From NCBI RefSeq assembly GCF_932294415.1, contig NC_065542.1:41195942-41259941 (forward strand): DNA of 64,000 bases, written 5' to 3'. Below, piece by piece: positions 9,961 to 21,858 of this stretch. Positions within the stretch are counted from its first letter, which is position 1. Each line of letters opens with the position of its first letter. The notes beneath the pieces were generated by a model that worked only from the letters and a program-made list of their open reading frames with translations, was not told the DNA's origin and searched no databases. The stretch is from Quercus robur (Eukaryota; Streptophyta; Magnoliopsida; Fagales; Fagaceae). Both the position numbers and the translations under genes were made by a program.

Positions 9961-10275
9961 ATTAAAAGCTTAACAAGCTAATTAATGATAGTGAATAACT
10001 TATTAGTTATGAAGGAAATAAAATTAAAAGAATAAAGCTTAAAGGGAAACAGGTGTCTCGAAAAAGTGCATTAAAAGCCACCTTCCATGAAGATCCAAGA
10101 ATAAAGCTTAGGTGACATAAAAAAAAATTAAAAAAAAAATAAAAAAAGGCTTAAGTGGCCTTAATGCTCCGTTTCTTCTATGAAATATCTCGCCTTTGTT
10201 TAAGCTTTATTCTTTTAATTTTATTTTCATCATATTTAATAGGTTTGTACACTATCATCAACTTGTTGAGCCTTT

Positions 10276-10281
10276 CTTCCT

Positions 10282-10333
<52 letters not shown>
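10276..10333 (+). mobile_element. Minimal poly(A) retro-insertion with 15 bp target duplication
   Basis: CTTCCTC followed by a run of about 52 A is flanked by exact ACTTGTTGAGCCTTT copies at 10,261-10,275 and 10,334-10,348. A long, perfect duplication next to a poly(A) tail is the mark of LINE-type target-primed insertion, here with almost all the body lost. The A-run itself may have changed length since. Confidence 0.65.
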
Positions 10334-10336
<3 letters not shown>

Positions 10337-10359
10337 TGTTGAGCCTTTAATTTAAAATT

Positions 10360-11500
10360 GGTACTCCCAACAGTAGACTCTTTTGATAAGTTTTTCAAAC
10401 TTGCCTCTACTTCATTTAATGTTATTTCATGACCAATCCAAAGCCATACAAAAAGATTCATCAGTCAATGCAACTATTCTGGCCAAATTTGAATACAATT
10501 TAAGGAACATTTTGTAGTGACTTCCCACATCTACATTCTAGTCATTTGGTCCAACAAACATTAAGTATTTTTCGCTTATCTACTCTTAGCATCTTTTATC
10601 CACCTTTTAAGAATATAATGATCATGTACCCTTTTAAAATTTTGCAAAGATAAAACTTTTAAGGCACAGGCACATAAAATTCCAACAAATTCAATATTTT
10701 TACAACTACATGTCACTGTAGATGTTGATGAATCATATTCAACCACAAGTTGACGAGATTTACCAGAAGGAACAATTTTAAATGTACTCACAGCTCTCTC
10801 CTGTCCACACTTATGTAATTCACAATCCTAAGTGAACCATAATTCATGACGAAACAACTTAAAGATAGAAAGAGTATAAACATTATTGTATGCTGTAATA
10901 TTTTCATAAGATGTTCCAACAATAGTCTACTTTGAGTTGCTTGAAAATCTACTGTCAACTCTTTATAACATCTATTGTCAACCAACCTTTTAAAGTAATG
11001 AAAAAAAAGCACCAAATCATAATTATAAACTATGTATTTCTTTATTTGATTGTTCATAGTACTCTCGCTTCTTTGAGTGGTAGACATCAGTAAAAAATAT
11101 TTTTTTTTCTCATAAACCGGAGCCCATTTCTTCTTTAACTCAAAATGTCTTTGCAACCAACTATTACTCTCAAAACATATTTATCAAGCATCTTTTTCCC
11201 TGTATTCAAAAAATCTTCTTAATTGTCATGGTCATATGTACAACTACTAATGCAAAACTACTACACCTTCGAAATACATCACTAAGGTGCTTCACTGCAT
11301 TTTGATTCATATGTCAAACACATAAACGACGATGTGTTTTAGGACATTGCAAAGCTAATACTTTTATCATTGTAGGATCTTGGTCTGTGAGGATAGCATG
11401 AGGTTCTCATCGGAAATTGCCTTCATAAAATAGTTAAACAACCATGTGAAAGTTTCACAAGTTTCATCATATAATAATGTAGCACCAAAAACTGTCATGC
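10360..11500 (-). pseudogene. Second FAR1/FRS-like pseudogene, inverted copy
   Basis: Minus-strand fragments in order from 11,500 down: GATLLYDETCETFTWLFNYF, MKAISDENL; the DQDPTM region; MNQNAVKHL-type block; LQRHFELKKKWAPVYEKK; TTQRSESTMNNQIKKYIVYN; FKRLVDNRCYKEL; then TFKIVPSGKSRQLVVEYDSS and TVTCSCKNIEFVGILCACAL, where the CxC...CxH SWIM-type finger has its final His replaced by Cys (CACAL instead of CxHAL); HYILKRWIKDAK; and the tail HEITLNEVEASLKNLS. Frameshifts and stops separate the blocks. Homology to the left copy stops near 11,500, upstream of GATLLYDE, so the N-terminal half is missing. Confidence 0.75.
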
Positions 11501-14193
11501 CCCTAACCCAGACAGGGTCTAGGCTCATGGTCAATCTTTCCAAGACACATTGTTTGCAAATAACTCGTATCAAATCATAACACATTTCATGAATGGATTC
11601 AATAGTTATTTCTCAAAATAAATTAACCAAGTCAAAACCATACGATTTTAGAGATGCATTACCATGCATATATTAGGTTTAGCTCATCCCACGAGATTTT
11701 CAAAGAAGCAAGTATAACAAGTTTTATTAGCAGACATTTATAGAGTACGAAAATAGATAGAGACTTAGACGTGGAAGGGCTGTTAGGGGGAGATCAAGGT
11801 GGAAGGTAATGATGATTTTGGCGAGAAAATTGAGTGGTAGAGGGAAGCGAAGTTAGTGACAAAGTTTTGATTCTCATCTTCGTAATGCGATGCTCCAGCG
11901 AAGTCTTCATTGGTGCCGCCTCCTCCAACGAAGTCTTTGTCTTCATTGGCTTTGAATTTGATGAGGAGAGAGGATAGGATTTAAAAATATATTATGACAA
12001 TTTTGTCAATTGAACAAATTATTATATTCCCCACCAATAAATAATGTAAGATCATCCCATTCATAAGGTAATGTGACATATTTTATAATCTTAGATTACC
12101 ATAATCCAATGCACAATAAAATGAATCAGACACCATAATGTTCACACTACAGTAATATAACCTTAATGTGATTAACATCGCAACGAACCAAATACCCCCT
12201 AAAAGTTAGAGTGATGCAAGTCTTTTGCTAACTAATATTTCTTCAAAACATTAGACAAAGGAAGTTAGCGTTAAGCAAGAAGAGAAAATAATTTAAAATA
12301 GATGCGTGTCTTAATATAAGAGGTGAAGTACAATGTGAGACATAGAGGCTAGGGTAGAGGACATGCGACTGACATGGCAACCATGCCTTGAACAAGTACA
12401 TGTGATGCAGAAATTTAGGGATCGACTCCATTCAACCACGTGTATGCTTTCAATAGCTGTTTTTCTTTTCTGATTGATCATGGAAGGATAACCATGATTT
12501 TGCAATAGACACCCTGTAAAGATGCTAAGTGCAAAGATGTTAAGAATTAGAAGAAGAAGGAAGTGCAGCAGTGAAGCATATGCAGAGTTTTTGGTTGTTG
12601 CTTAAACGACATACAAGTGTGACTAAACGACAGAACTTGATTATTTACTTGTTATGCTACATGTAATTCATAGATAGTTAGTTTTTTTTTTTTTTTTTGA
12701 TGAGACATAGATAGTTAGTTAATTGTATTGTTTCTGTTCACACGTATCAAATACATGTGTGGTAGCCGTTTTCCTTATAGTATGGAAGTTAGGTTCTTTA
12801 TTTGTTACTATATAATGAAAACCTCTTGTACATTTTGATTCATTAAGTGAAATACAGATTTGATTCAAGCAATTTCTTGCTCTATTTTCTCTCTCTAGCT
12901 CTTCAAGTTTCTCTCTTCTTTTCTTTCTTGGTTTTCCAAATCTTTCACACCCATAGTCCATAAAACACAAATCCAATCAATAAAATTTTGGGCATCACAA
13001 TCCCTTGTATTTAAATTCTTGACGATCTCATCAAAACCCATGTTTTGGTGCAGTGCGCCCGAGGCACGTGTTGATATTAACCTAGTTTTGATACCACTTC
13101 TCATAGTATAACGAAGTGCTGGCTACATTTATGATATATCATAATTTGACCTAGCGTTCGTCTGAAACAGCTTATTTAGTTAAAACTGAAAACTTTTTAT
13201 TGAAAGTGTAGAAAAAATGTTAAAAAAATAAGCTGAATAGTACAGTAAGACTCATAAATAATATCAAAAAGTGCAATGGAATCCATTAATAATAGCAAAA
13301 AAAAAAAAAAAAAAAACTAAAAGTAGAGATAAGCTGAAAAATTCAGCTCATCCTAAATGCACACCTAGCAAACACTTATGTGAGACTTGGCACACCAACA
13401 CAACACATACTTATCCAATCTAATCCACATAATATGAGGTATTAGTCTTATTAAGTAAGAAGACATACTTAACTCTAGTTTAGGTACTCACTCTACTAGT
13501 ATAGTGTTAATTAAAAGTAAATGCGGTAGAATGTCCAATCTAGTAGAGCTATATATAAATTAAAAAGATGTCTAAGAGTTCAAGATTAATTTTTATGAGG
13601 TTGATGAGGTACTCAATACCTGGCTACTAGATCCCAGTTTAGCTCGTGCTTGGGAGGGATAAGCATAGTACAGGTCTAACATTTGAATCTCAAATCATGA
13701 AGATGATGTAGTTCTTCAATTAAACGTATATTGTTTCTCCTTTTATTTTTCTTATTTTGTTTGTAATAGGTAAATAGGGGGAAGGGGGAGTGGCTAGGCA
13801 TGACAAGAGGTGCTGGAACCACAGGGTATCCCTCAAACCCCATATATTGCCTCACCTTAACTGTATCTCGTGCATATATATTGATATATAATGTGCTATG
13901 CGCTATAAAGTATTATATATTGAGATTTCATGGGAACAGACTACTGCAGTCTAAAACAATTCAGGAAATTTAACTGACGTAGGCACTTTCACAAACTGAA
14001 AAGAGAAAGCTACAATCTAATATTTCATACTTTTATATATAAATTAATTGCTAGGCATATGTCACGCCCTCTTGGTTATTATCCAGTAATCAAACTCACA
14101 CTCTCGGTTTCTCCAAAAAAAAAACTCATATACTCTCGGAAAAATTAAGGATTGAAGTCACCCTCTTCAATCAAAGGACATGATTGCTCTCCA
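11501..14193. other. Intergenic with LTR-retrotransposon debris
   Basis: No intact gene. At 13,097-13,080 the minus strand has TGGTATCAAAACT, like a tRNA-iMet primer site, followed by a short frame (13,074-12,900; GFDEIVKNLNTRD) that may be a gag relic. At 12,720-12,890 the plus strand looks like the R-U5 end of a copia-type LTR (GTGAAATACAGATTTGATTC then a C/T-rich tract). Borders and pairing of these parts are unresolved. A T-run sits at 12,681 and an A-run at 13,298. Confidence 0.3.
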
Positions 14194-14643
14194 TCACCTG
14201 CAATTTTCACTGCCAACCTTTTGTATGCATAAAAAGAATAAACTCCAACCTTGAGGCCACCTATTTTTAGGATCCCACTTGCCCCTGCCTCTTGGAAACA
14301 ATCTCATTTTCTTTGTATTCAACTCTAACACAGCCAGCTTTTTCTTCCATCGGAACTTCAGCTTTGATAAAAATCCTTTCCTGCTGCTGTGGCTTGGCGT
14401 GGGAGCGGCGTATTCATGAGTGGATGCATAACTATCAGGCTGAGCTGAGAAGATCTCATCACGGGTGCGAATTGTGTTGAGCCTTAGGTGCCTCAGTTCA
14501 AGTGACTCCTTGGGAATGTTTCTTGCTAACAAGGGAGAGGCACCGCCCCAGTTATTAGTGCCCAAAGATGGGTGTTGGGGTGTTCTAAAATCCAGTAGCT
14601 CTCTTTGCCTCATTCCTGCCTTTGTCCTTGGCGTTTCAATCAT
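14194..14643 (-). CDS. Hypothetical protein, 149 aa
   Basis: An open minus-strand frame with ATG at 14,643 (start MIETPRTKAGMRQRELLDF) and stop at 14,194. I do not recognise the family. The first half is polar (TPQHPSLGTNNWG, LLARNIPKESLELRHL); the second half is strongly basic (SRKGFLSKLKFRWKKKLAVL, then KKMRLFPRGRGKWDPKNRW), with no signal peptide or clear membrane segment. A TATAAATAG box lies 11-19 bp upstream of this ATG, which would favour the inner ATG at 14,613. A second minus-strand TATA-like site near 14,815 would allow the outer one. The frame stays open upstream of 14,643 but without another ATG. Length, base composition (richer in GC than the flanks) and TATA context suggest a real small gene. 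No homology support is available. Confidence 0.45.
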   Translation of the reverse strand: MIETPRTKAGMRQRELLDFRTPQHPSLGTNNWGGASPLLARNIPKESLELRHLRLNTIRTRDEIFSAQPDSYASTHEYAAPTPSHSSRKGFLSKLKFRWKKKLAVLELNTKKMRLFPRGRGKWDPKNRWPQGWSLFFLCIQKVGSENCR

Positions 14644-17600
14644 TATGCTAGCTCTATTTATAGCTTTGTTATCTTTTTGTTGTAGATATATATGGGAGAA
14701 ATTTCCAAAGCCCCATTGGATTCTTCTGCAAAGTTGCAAGAGTTAAATTAGTGTGGAGAGAATATACAGAGAGTTTCTAGTTCTATAAAATTACCATTCC
14801 CCACCCCCAGTATATAAAAACCCCTGCAAATGCCAAAGGTTGGTATAATGGTTTCTAAAGTCTCATGAGATTTATGATGAAAAACTCAACATGTTGGAGC
14901 TACCTTCAAGAAAATAGTCAGATGCTGAAAAAATTTTAGAGACCCATGTTAGCACCCAAAAAAAAAAAAAAACCCGCAACTGTTACATAGTCAAGTTAAA
15001 ACATAGATTCTGACTGGAAGGAATGCCCACGGCATGCAATAAAGATAATAGTATAAAGATCAGCACATAAATTTGATTCGCATTTCATATTTACTTCAGT
15101 CACACCAAGTAGTGCCTGGCGGATTTTGTCATTTACAAGGTTACTTACATAAAGCCATGGAGGGGTAGAAATGGGAACTAATAGTATACTTGTAGAAGAC
15201 AAAAGATGCCGTACGATTACTTCAAGAATTTAGATAATTTAAATGTCCATTTCTGTAGATATATGTTCAGATGCTAGCCAACTGGAAGCGAAGAAATAAT
15301 ATTCACCTAATCGGTTGATTCTGAAATCTGATATAGCATTGGTGCACTTTGACACTACATATATTTTGGACATGGATTGAAAAAACTAGTACAATAATAT
15401 ATGGACTCTTAGAAAAATAGAAAACTTGGATATTGTTGTGTGGATTTTGTTCCTTTGTGTGTGAGTAACAGAAAAAAAATGGTAACATGGCTCGCATCCT
15501 TATAAATAAATAAAATTGAAAAAAAAAAAAAAAAAAAAAAAAAACACACCAAACTATTCTCTCTTTACCAAACAACACACAATCTTATTTTCTCTCGTTT
15601 ATTTTCTATTCTCCCCATTCTACCTGCAACCAAACGTACCATATAAAGAGACAATGTTTAAGATTGTTTAGACATTCTCAAATACCCAACAAAAATAAAA
15701 AAAGTGCCAATCCAATCTTTTCACAAATGGAAAGGAGGGTGAGAATACAACAACCAACACGAACTGTATTCTGATTCTCATTAATAATTTTACTCTTTTT
15801 TGAAGGGTAACTTAATTGCCTCAGCCACAAGGTATGAAGCAATTAATCAAATTTTCTAAATACTTCACCAAAGAGTTGTGCTTAATTAATGGGATGTATT
15901 TCAGTGGTACCCCAATTATCTGCATATTTAGAAGAAGGATAAAGATCATTCTTTAAACATTAGAACTTTTATTTAAGTATAAATCTTTATAACTGAACAC
16001 TACAAAGTTCGTATAATACTGGAAATGCTCTCCCCAAATGTGACAAGAAAACTAATGGAATGAGTGAACAGCAACACACGAAAGCTAAGACTGGCCAATG
16101 ACATTTAGCCCATGCCAGGAGCCAGGATTAACAGAATGCTTTTAGACTTACAATGTTTTAGAAGAAATTTAACGTGAAGTGTGACCATTTTTTGTTATTT
16201 AAATACACGCTTCTTTGTTTTTTTCAATAGAAACACCACCTTTGTTGTTCTTATCAATTTTTACTTTCCATCATTATTATTAATTCTCCTTATTAAAAAT
16301 CTGACTTCATTATAATTTGAAATTATATAGATTTAAACTCTTTTACTAAATAGTTTACTCTATGTTAAATTACCTGAAATTTAATGTCTATTTCAACTAA
16401 AATTCTAATAACTTTTTTTTTTTAAAGAATCAAATTCTAGGCACCTTAAATCAACGTGATTTTTACTTTTGTAATTACCTCAACTGACCCAATATTTTGG
16501 TTATTAGGAGTCTAATTTTTTCTATATATATATATCAAGAATTAGAATGAAAAATCAATTAAATTTACTTGTAACTATTGCATGGCAAATGTACCAGTGT
16601 GTTAACTCTCCATTTAATCAGATAGAAATGGAACTTAATTATAGCTACAACTTGGGGAAGGCACTAGGTCCTCTTAAGATGGAAGGTGTTCCCAAAATGG
16701 GTTCTTGAAGTGCTACTCACAACTTGAAGAATATTGGGGGAAAAAGAAAGATCTGTTGCTCCTTGGGCTCGAATTTAGATACCTAGCTTGAAGATGTTCT
16801 TGAAAGAAGGTAATTGACAAGTGATTTGCTATATTGCTATTTTCTTTTCTCACATTTTTCGTACATCTGGTAACACACTCGCAAATAAAAAACTTTCAGT
16901 AGGTAATACATACTTAATTAACATTGAGTTCCTACTCAAAAAAAAAAAAATTAATTAATTGAGTACTGTAAATCTTCTTAAACCTCTATTCTCTTACTTA
17001 GGTACTGTACATGTTGCAGCAAAATAACGAGACTATACAAGAGAATGAGATCCCAATTTCACAGAAAGTAGAACTATTAAGGGCTTTGGAATCACAAATC
17101 CGAAACAATTTTGTGTTATGAAGGCAAACTGAGCTTGAAAAGATGACCCTGAAACAACCGATCAAAATCTCAAGGTCTGATTATTACTGTTTAGAATACA
17201 CATGTGGTGTCACCTATTAAAAGAAAAATAAAAAGAGATAAAATTAAGCAAATTAAACTTCATTGGCAATATTTTACAAGTCACAACTAATAAAGCTATA
17301 GGCACAACATTTTCACAACAACTTATGCAATGCACAAAAAAGTTCAATAAAATATTATTTTAATTAAAAAAAAATTATCTCTTTTATTTTGTATATAAAT
17401 TATTGTGTGTTAAATGTTAAATTTGATAATAATGATATTTATTATCAAAACTGGTCGCCAGCCCGTGCGATACACAGGTTAATGATTTATCTGAGTAGTT
17501 TTTGCTATGAAACATGTGAGTTCAAGCTTATAGAACATGTTTTAGTGTCCATTAAGGGCTTTTTTTTTTTTTTTTTTTGGGGGGGGACAATAGCATCCAT

Positions 17601-18481
17601 AAAGTTGCTAGTTGAAACACTTAGACATGTTATGTGGTTCAAGCTAATACAAAGTTAGAACATTTGTGTTTGTAGCTAACTCATGAACAAATAATTAGAA
17701 AGCTGTTATTACATTTTGAACATAAGCTGAAAATACATGTTCACCTTGTAAAATAACACAAAACAAATAATTAGAACACAAATAATCCTTTGCTAAGTAG
17801 ATAAATTAAAACTTTCTCACATCTTAACTCTCGCGTGTAGTATATTGCAACTTGCTGAGGTAATTTCCCTTTGGATTCTCCCCTGGGATTTTGTTGCTTC
17901 TATTTGAACCATTCACTTTCCTCTTTGATTGCTCATCATCCAAATCAAAAACTTCAATTGTTCCTCCACCCAAGATGGAAATTCCTACATACACTTTCTT
18001 TGGGTCTAGCACTAAGACTCACACAAACATACACATAAATACGTACATAAATATTCATACTAAATGATATACTTTTAGGATCTTAGCAATATCAAGTTAG
18101 GATCTAAGACACAGACATCCATCTCCAAAATATGCATGCAAATTTGGATCTAAGACACACACACACGCACCCATACATGTATATATATTCAAACTATATA
18201 ATATGGTTCTAAGATTTTACCGATATCAAATTTGGATCTAAGACTCAGAAATCCATCTACAAAATATGTATGCAAATGCTACAAGCATGTTACGAAGCCT
18301 CAATATTTACTTTTCCTTTATTACCTATGTGATGTTCAAAACAACAAATTATATGTCATTCAACCCAAGTACTAAAAATCACAAAGTAAAACTAACCATG
18401 CCCAAAATTTTGGAATTGAATTAAATATAGAACTTTCACCACCAAAAACAAACTATATAACCATCAACAGTATAAATAAAA
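14644..18481. other. Intergenic, no gene recognised
   Basis: AT-rich sequence with A-runs (15,519-15,544 and others) and a T/G-run near 17,560-17,586. A minus-strand frame at 18,012-17,824 (DPKKVYVGISILGGGTIEVF) has some protein-like character, but I could not place it in a family or a gene. Nothing else was supported. Confidence 0.4.
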
Positions 18482-19205
18482 ATATCATTACATCTCCAAA
18501 GAAGAACCTAGCTTTTGGGGCCAATCATGCCATAAGAACAGCTGCAGCTGCTGCATTGGCAGCATGGTTCTCATTTAAAAAGATCAAGATGCCAAAAAAG
18601 TAATGATAATCTAAACTTTTATTGAAGAATTGAATTTTCCCCAAATAATTTGATTGAAGAATTGAATTTGACTAATTATGAAATTTCAAAATGTCATTTC
18701 AACTTCATCTACATAATGACTAATGCAAAAACAAATTAAGCACTGCAAGATTTTCCATTAGTTACACTTAAAAAAAAAAAAAGTGAAAATCTTCAAGAAA
18801 AAGTAAGCCTAGAGTCATATTTATTTCATTGTTTTAGGTCACTGGTTTGATGGTCAAATTGCTAACCTTACTGTAAAAGACAGATAAAAAAGAAAAAGAA
18901 AATAAAATTGAAGTCATATGGACTTACCCCTCCATGTGCAAGAGCAATGGCCATGATAGTTGCAGCTTCCACGACCCATGATAAAGGAATCCACATAAAA
19001 CCCAAAATTTTTAGTATTTTATTTTTAAAAGTAAGATAGAAGAGTAGAAGAACCAATCAGTGAGGGAGATTAAACAAACAATAATGAAAAAATAAAAAAG
19101 AAGGGATGAATATGAAAATTTAACATTGCTTTTCTAACCTTTTCCTCCTCAAGTTTGTTGTATCCAAACAAATCCGCATCAGATCAAAGGTCAAATCTTT
19201 TATTA
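18482..19205 (-). pseudogene. Plasma-membrane H+-ATPase (P3A) relic
   Basis: Three pieces in the order of a plasma-membrane H+-ATPase N-terminal region: LFGYNKLEEEK (about 19,170-19,140), matching the FGxNKLEEK block; [20 protein letters not shown] plus IALAHGG (about 19,020-18,935), matching [26 protein letters not shown] and followed by a GTAAGT donor; and NENHAANAAAAA, LMA, stop, LAPKA (about 18,590-18,500), matching EENNAGNAAAALMAxLAPK. At least two stops and a deletion are present, and the phosphorylation and ATP-binding domains are absent nearby. An intact pump is about 950 aa and exports protons. This is a short dead fragment, perhaps a remnant of a duplicated locus. Confidence 0.75.
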
Positions 19206-21213
19206 TACAATTAAGATGCTCAGGGGGTAAAATTTCCAACATTAAGCAACTTATAATTTAGCATCAAACAAATAAGATAAAGTAATGGAAATTCCTTTGT
19301 ATTTCCATCTTTTTTATTCTTCCTGATTCTAGGCAAATCAAAGTATTAACATGACGCTGCTTGAATTTAACATTAAAGATCTAATTTCTTCCAATTGAAT
19401 ATACTTCCACAAAAAGAAAATGAAAAATAAAAATTGATTGTTTGTGGCATAACAAAATATATTCTACTAAGTATCAATTTGAGTCACTAAACTTCTTCAT
19501 CTAACTACGAAGCTAATAACATTTGGCTTTATTATTCTTATATTTGCAACTATGAATTTTCACACAAAAAATAGAGAATATTGAATGGCTTTCATAACTG
19601 GGACATTCATTAAGGTAAAATTGGCATGCCATAAGATGATAAAAGAGTATAGTGATTTAAAGAACATCAGGGGGAATGGCCTATTCAACCATCTTGGATT
19701 TCCTTTAGATTCAACCCTACACCAAGTTGTTAGAAGAAAATTTGCATTGTCAAATAGTTTTTTTTTTTTTAAATAAACATTGTTAGATAGTTCATTACAT
19801 CTCACTCACTGTTTTCTCTTAAGTTTAGTAATCCACAAAAAAACTCATGGGCAAATAGTTAAGTCATTCTCATTGTATTTAAGTGTTCCTATCACCAATC
19901 CTTTTCTGTTGGTGTCTACTCCTGCACCTTGCCAATATGCTAAACTCCCCACCTCATCCATTTTACACAGTTCCTAGTTGGACTCTAGATTCACTCTATA
20001 GATTGTTATTACTAAAGCAGCAGGTATAGTTGGGCCAGGAAACGTTTAGTGGCCCACTATTGGACCAGTTATTTTGATAATATACTTTGTGAGTGTGATA
20101 TAGTATTAGTGTTACTTTTGGGTCATTTAATTAAGTTCTTGTGTTTTGCACATTTGTAGATGACCAAAGTATAACACTTTTTGAGGAATTTGCAAAGGAC
20201 CCTAAAACTATTGTCTCACAAAGTTATGAAGTTGCTCTAAGCATGCTTGAATTTGAAAGATCATGAAAATCATTTGAGGTATACTCTCTAAATTTGAAAT
20301 ATATTTAAAACATTGGTTTGTTTTCAAAAGTGACTAACAACTATTATCTATGCAGTACCTTTTCATGCAAGCTCCCCTTGTGCATTAAATTATTCCAAAT
20401 TTTAACAAAGTAGTCATTGCATCTATGCACATATTTGAAGAATGAATTGGAATATGAAAAAGAATGAGCTATTGATGAATGAAGTTGGGAAGGAAATAAG
20501 TGAGGAAAGAAGTAGGAAAGCCAAAGAATTACATAGTCTTGACCTTTGTTGCATTGTTCTGCTAATTTGCGACCATACTCAGTGGACTGATCTGAGTTCA
20601 TAAGTGTATCACTACTCTACCTGGGACTTTATGTAAGAACATGCTTGTGTGCTTCAAGAAGAGCACTCTAAGCTTACGGAGCTTCTCATCAGTTTAAAAT
20701 TCAATAACATGTAAAACCACATCAAGTTTAAACAAATTCACCCCAAACAAACTTCAGATTAGCCATAAATAATCACAAATGCATTGGAAAAAAAAAATCA
20801 AACAAAGAAAATCAAGGGGAAAGAGAGCAAAAAATCTTACAGTGGATTGCTATCCGCAAAACAATGTGAAAGCAGATTGTTGTAACAGAGCTACATCTAC
20901 ATTTAGTTTAATTGATCCAGCCTTAGCATGTTGATCAGAGTACCATAGTGTTCCACCTAGTTCCTTAGGTTCCATATAGGTTCAAAAGTAAAAGGTATGT
21001 AAGCAAAGCATTGATCTTTTAATAATACTAGTGAAAATCCATAAGGGCATTTAGAGAGTGATGTTAAAAATACTTTGTGGGAAATCACAATTATTAGCCA
21101 AACAATCATATGTAGAATCCTCACTGAGATCCAACATCAAACACTTCATGGGCAATAGTCTCCAATAATTGAATAACAAAAATTGACATTTCAAAAACCC
21201 TAATTTTGAACTC

Positions 21214-21250
<37 letters not shown>

Positions 21251-21827
21251 ACCCTCAAACACACAAAATTGAAATTTTCAGTTTGAATTGCCACAACCAT
21301 CATACAATTTCAATAGCAAAATGGCTCTTTTGAATCAAAACCAAATAGTTTTAATCTACAAAAATCAAAAGGCTATTAGAGCAGCTATGGCAGTGGTCGA
21401 GTTGTTGATAGTGTAGCTTGGTCATGGAAAAAAAAATTGAAACTCCAAACCGAAGTAACCACAGAAATTGAAACTCCAATAAATAAATCAAAACCCTATA
21501 GTAACTACAAAAATCAGAAAGCTACAATATGATTAAAGCACCTCACTTGTGCGAATTGGGGTTGGAGCTCAATGCTTCGGTGACTTAGGCAAAGGTCTTG
21601 TCATGGCTGTGATGGGTGATGGTAGTTATGGCAGTGGCAGAGCTACTAATGGTGGGGCATGGGTGGGACGTGGGAGAGAAGGAAATTGGGTTTTTAACTA
21701 CCTCGGGATGTTGTTGTAGAAATTAAATGATAATTGATTGTTGCTTTTATAAAAATAAAAAAGTTTATAATATTTATTTAAGTAATGCTGACGTGGAAAA
21801 TTGTGAAGAGGTCAGAGGTTTCGGGTT

Positions 21828-21858
<31 letters not shown>

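Larger units (their letters stand above)
8800..11500. repeat. Large inverted repeat of two FRS pseudogenes, tail to tail
   Basis: The left arm (about 8800-10,070, plus strand) and right arm (about 10,150-11,500, minus strand) carry the same FRS 3' half in opposite directions. They share the C-terminal coding tail and the AT-rich 3' flank (AAATAAAATTAAAAGAATAA at about 10,018 and, inverted, near 10,210). The spacer is only about 80-100 bp. The arms are diverged but alignable by eye. Confidence 0.75.

Noticed and set aside
14292..14746. Plus-strand frames over the small hypothetical gene
   Set aside because: Antisense shadows; the minus frame has the better start context and composition.
17824..18012. 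62-codon minus-strand frame (DPKKVYVGISILGGGTIEVF)
   Set aside because: Looks protein-like but no family, exon partner or promoter could be supported.
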